The notes under the pieces: model-generated
The model's input: the letters and a program-made list of their open reading frames with translations, nothing else
Databases searched by the model: none
What the model was told of the DNA's origin: nothing
Source of the DNA: Hsuehochloa calcarea
Lineage: Eukaryota > Streptophyta > Magnoliopsida > Poales > Poaceae
Assembly (NCBI GenBank): GCA_036346395.1
Contig: CM070604.1
Span: forward strand, 43,551,662-43,615,661
Direction: 5' to 3'
Length of the DNA: 64,000 bases
In this document: one piece after another, positions 60,870-64,000 of the stretch
Layout: every line of letters begins with the position of its first letter
How positions within the stretch are numbered: position 1 is the stretch's first letter
Position numbers and translations under genes: made by a program

Positions 60870-63800
60870 GTGGACGAGGTGCTAAATTTGTAAATGTCAA
60901 GCAAGAAAAGTCACTCTCGTTGTTACACCTTGAAACAAAGGCGGACCAAAACTATAAGAAAACGCATCGCCAGTGACCCTTTTCGACTGCCGCCGCTAGG
61001 TGAGTAATCGAGTACCCCAATGCATGGAAATAATTAACCGCGTATCTCGCTTTGTTGTTTGCGATGTGGTTTGTCTTTCTACGATTGAATCCTAGAGTAG
61101 TATCGAACATTGAATACCTTCGATACGGTGTCCATCAATTTTATTAGGCTCCTAGTTTGTCGCGTATTCATGCGAGAAATGAACTTTTCTGTTAAATTTC
61201 TACGCTTAAAATATGCATCAATCCTTGTGGCATTGTACAACAACAATATAAATAATACTATTGTACACATAAAATTCGAGCTATTTTCACATCAAATTTG
61301 GAACTAGAGTTTACGTCGGTCGCCATCAAAGTAGAGCACTATATAGAAGAAGCTAGGCGTGAGATCGGTGACCGACCACAAGCTTGTACACGCCTTAATC
61401 GCAGAACGCTCTCCTGCACACACAACAATAATACAAGCACGGCCGCTTTGTTGATTGGCCATGCGATTTGCATTCTTGCTGCTGTGAGATTAACTTAATT
61501 GGATTGGTACACTAGATCTACTAAATTAAAGTAGAAAGATTTGCAACTCTATTTATTACTTATTGTACTACTTGGTGCGCTAACGCACAATAATATTGTG
61601 TTACAAAACCGTGCCATAGCACGCCAGAGCGAGCGAGCTACGTGGTGCCCGTCCGCCTCGTGGGACCGGCGGAGGTGGTACCGTGGCACTAGGCCATGGA
61701 TACGGCTTGTTCGGGCACCAACGGCGTAGATGCGGCTTGTTTAGGCGCCAGGGGCGCGACACCGTCAACGTGGTGGCACGGCGCTCGTCCGGCCTACCGG
61801 GGAGCGGTGAAGATCACGTCCGCCCCCCCTAGGGGTCGGATTTAGACGCGTGTCGACGGTCGGCGTGTAAGTTGTGCTATTTTTAGTATTACAGTGGTAA
61901 GAGCTGCTTTTGTAACACCGACTATAAGGAAGTCAAGATGTCACCTACAACCACTACTCTTTAGAAGAATAACATCAAATCACATGACCAAAGTTAATCA
62001 AGTAGGAAGATTATACGGAAACAAGAATTCATCATCAGGTTTAATCAATGGAATAGAAATAAACAATTCTGAGAGATAAGGTAGTTATGACCAAACTGGC
62101 TTATTACAATTCAACACAAGTCATAATTAACGACAGTAAAAGTCCTCAAAATGTTTGGTTTATGGTAGTGAGTGCATCGTGATGAACTACCCTCCACAAG
62201 ATCATTCTTCCTTGTCAATTACCTAAATAAAACAACAAAGCAAGAATGAGCCAAAGACTCAGCAAGTAACTGTATGTAATAATCAAACATTCCATGAGCA
62301 ATATATCACAATCATCATTTGAACATTTACTGGAAACAAATTTATGATTGGATGAAGTGGAATGATGCATTGAAGGAATTGGACATATTGCAGCATATAC
62401 CGGGTATAGTGAGTGAATCACCCGTCGGTGTTCACTTAAAGTATTCGTATGAAGAATGTTTCATACGACTGTCCAACGTGACCCACATTGGAATGGTGGA
62501 CTCACGTAACGTGGCCCACATTGGAATGGTTTGTCTGAATTTGGAAAGAATCAACACGCCAACACAGCACCATCTCAAATTGCAGAAAACACAAGTCAAC
62601 GACACAAAACTCAAACGAGAATCAAGAAAACACATCATTATCCCACGAATCAACCTTTGCCACAGTGCCTCGCTTCTAGGAATAAAATTTCTCTCGAACC
62701 TTGAAATTCGAATTCACTGACTACCACATGAGCTAAAACCTCTTAGTTAAACATCCTCAAATTATACTCAAACTGAATTAAATCATCCACCCATTGTGAA
62801 GAGACTCTATGAAATCTACTGGATACTCTAGGTAATACAATCGATTTGATTGAAAGCGTCCATAACACCACAATAGTAGGCACCACGCAATCATATTATC
62901 TTCAATTTCCAATAACAACAATTCAAGATCCTTAGCACGCACGGACATGTACTACATCAGAAGAGTTCTATCAAAGACCATTCATGGCTCAGGAAACTCT
63001 ATTATCCCACTTCCTCTACGCACAATCATCGTGTAACCAATGGTCTAGCATAACAATGCAAACCCAAACTTAACCTCCAAGATCTCTACCACAAATTTCG
63101 ATTATAACAAATAGGGAAATCAATGGATTGACTCTCCAACATTTTCCCCAATTCTAACATACTCACTCAATTGCATACTTAGAAATTTCTCGCCTAATCT
63201 CGCATCATTATCCAATTGCGTTGCTTTATAGAAGTAATCAAGGTTTCCATACTTTCGATAATCACCGACCATTCAATCATGAACTGAAGTTATGAAGTTT
63301 CACTATACCATAGGTTCTACTCAGTCGAAACACTATTCAGACTTACTTCGAAGTCCAACATTTCAGGTGAATCAATTTCCCTCCAAGGGATACAGATCAA
63401 AACCATTTCACATTCTACTACTCCTCCGATAACTTGATAGCAAAATATCATCGCTACGATTACTCATCCACCACCAAACAATTGCCAAACTTATCCTTTG
63501 CAAACACTTTGCAACCCAAAACTGTGATCCTTTCTCAAATGGAAGAGGCGAACAGAGATAAGTTTATTCACACAGAAAAACGTTGCTCATCACGGCGAAA
63601 GGTGAAACCAAAAGAAATATTCGATAAAGGTGATCTTGGAAAACGAAAACGAGTTCATAATTGGAAGCACACATCCTCAAAAGAGAATAGCAAATAACGG
63701 TATGACACGAAAGAAAGATATTACGCTTGAAACTCGCCATCTCTTGAGCGGAAAGAGCAACAAATTTAGGGCGCTTCAAATAACCACAAGATTTAATTAA

Positions 63801-64000
63801 GAATCGATAAGATCCTTCAACAGGCCAACTTGCTCAAAACAGTTCATCTACTTGGGAAACACGAGATCCAAATGTTCTCAGCCACAAAACTCGAAACATT
63901 TCCCTTTACAGATTTCACGGAAAACAAACGGATTAACCGTCTCGAAGGATCAACGAAAATATTCTTTTATTGCAACCTCACTTTGCGAACTCAAACCAAG
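60870..64000 (+). repeat. Array unit 4 (partial)
   Basis: 3,131 bp, cut by the window edge; further units may follow. Confidence 0.95.

Larger units (their letters stand above)
45536..64000 (+). repeat. Tandem array of 5.1-kb units (3 complete, 1 partial)
   Basis: The unit start GTGGACGAGGTGCTAAATTT occurs at 45536, 50647, 55749 and 60870, giving periods of 5111, 5102 and 5121 bp. The fourth unit runs off the window. Units are nearly identical along their whole length. Each has two parts: ~1.05 kb derived from the long-TIR element, then ~4.06 kb of A-rich non-coding DNA. The 60-130-residue frames recurring in every unit are repeated only because the DNA is. No rRNA, histone or other known tandem gene was recognised. 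Confidence 0.97.

Noticed and set aside
46217..63697. Small frames of 60-133 residues recurring in each 5.1-kb unit as a possible gene family
   Set aside because: They recur because the whole DNA unit is repeated. Starts and lengths change with indels, and no domain, codon pattern or splice structure supports translation.

Overview
The window is nuclear DNA of a flowering plant, most likely a grass (Poaceae). The evidence is the CTCCC-ended Stowaway MITEs, LTR elements with an initiator-tRNA-Met primer site, Tat-lineage Ty3, MULE, hAT and CACTA transposons, and two intronless mTERF genes that are very GC-rich at the 5' end. The species cannot be named from sequence alone. I see no rRNA, tRNA, CRISPR array or bacterial/viral operon.

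Layout. 1-8660: a decayed Ty3/gypsy element (leader, gag, RT, integrase C-terminus) split by a truncated Ty1/copia element (LTR, primer site, gag). 8675-14609: a minus-strand Tat-lineage Ty3 element with dual RNase H and a long antisense reading frame near its 3' end. 14610-16924: an LTR-like block. 16930-19962: a decayed minus-strand MULE. 20579-21736 and 26076-27248: the only two intact genes, tandem paralogues of the mTERF family (organelle gene expression). Between them, at 22183-23923, is a 1.74-kb element with ~350-bp terminal inverted repeats and a perfect 7-bp target duplication. 27330-27521 is a Stowaway MITE and 28379-28874 a solo LTR with 5-bp target duplication.

30392-42971 is a nested stack: a Stowaway-like MITE contains a hAT element (8-bp duplication), which contains an 11.4-kb CACTA transposon (3-bp duplication CTT). 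The CACTA carries decayed TnpD and Transposase_24/Ulp1 genes, a copia-type LTR, a foldback element inside a TA microsatellite, a long hairpin, and a captured fragment of a host F-box gene.

43423-46590 is a second copy of the long-TIR family, split by a small non-autonomous LTR element. From 45536 to the window end lies a tandem array of 5.1-kb units (three complete, one partial). Each unit holds half of that long-TIR element plus ~4.06 kb of non-coding, LTR-like DNA. Differences between units cluster at CAG/CTG/CCG (CHG) sites, which suggests base-calling error at methylated cytosines more than true divergence.

Functionally, only the two mTERF genes look expressed as proteins. Everything else is transposon-derived, mostly broken, and shows how repeated insertion, deletion and local duplication built an intergenic region around a small gene pair. 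I did not find a convincing new molecular system. The strongest novel candidates are the long-TIR family with its array, and the CACTA cargo.
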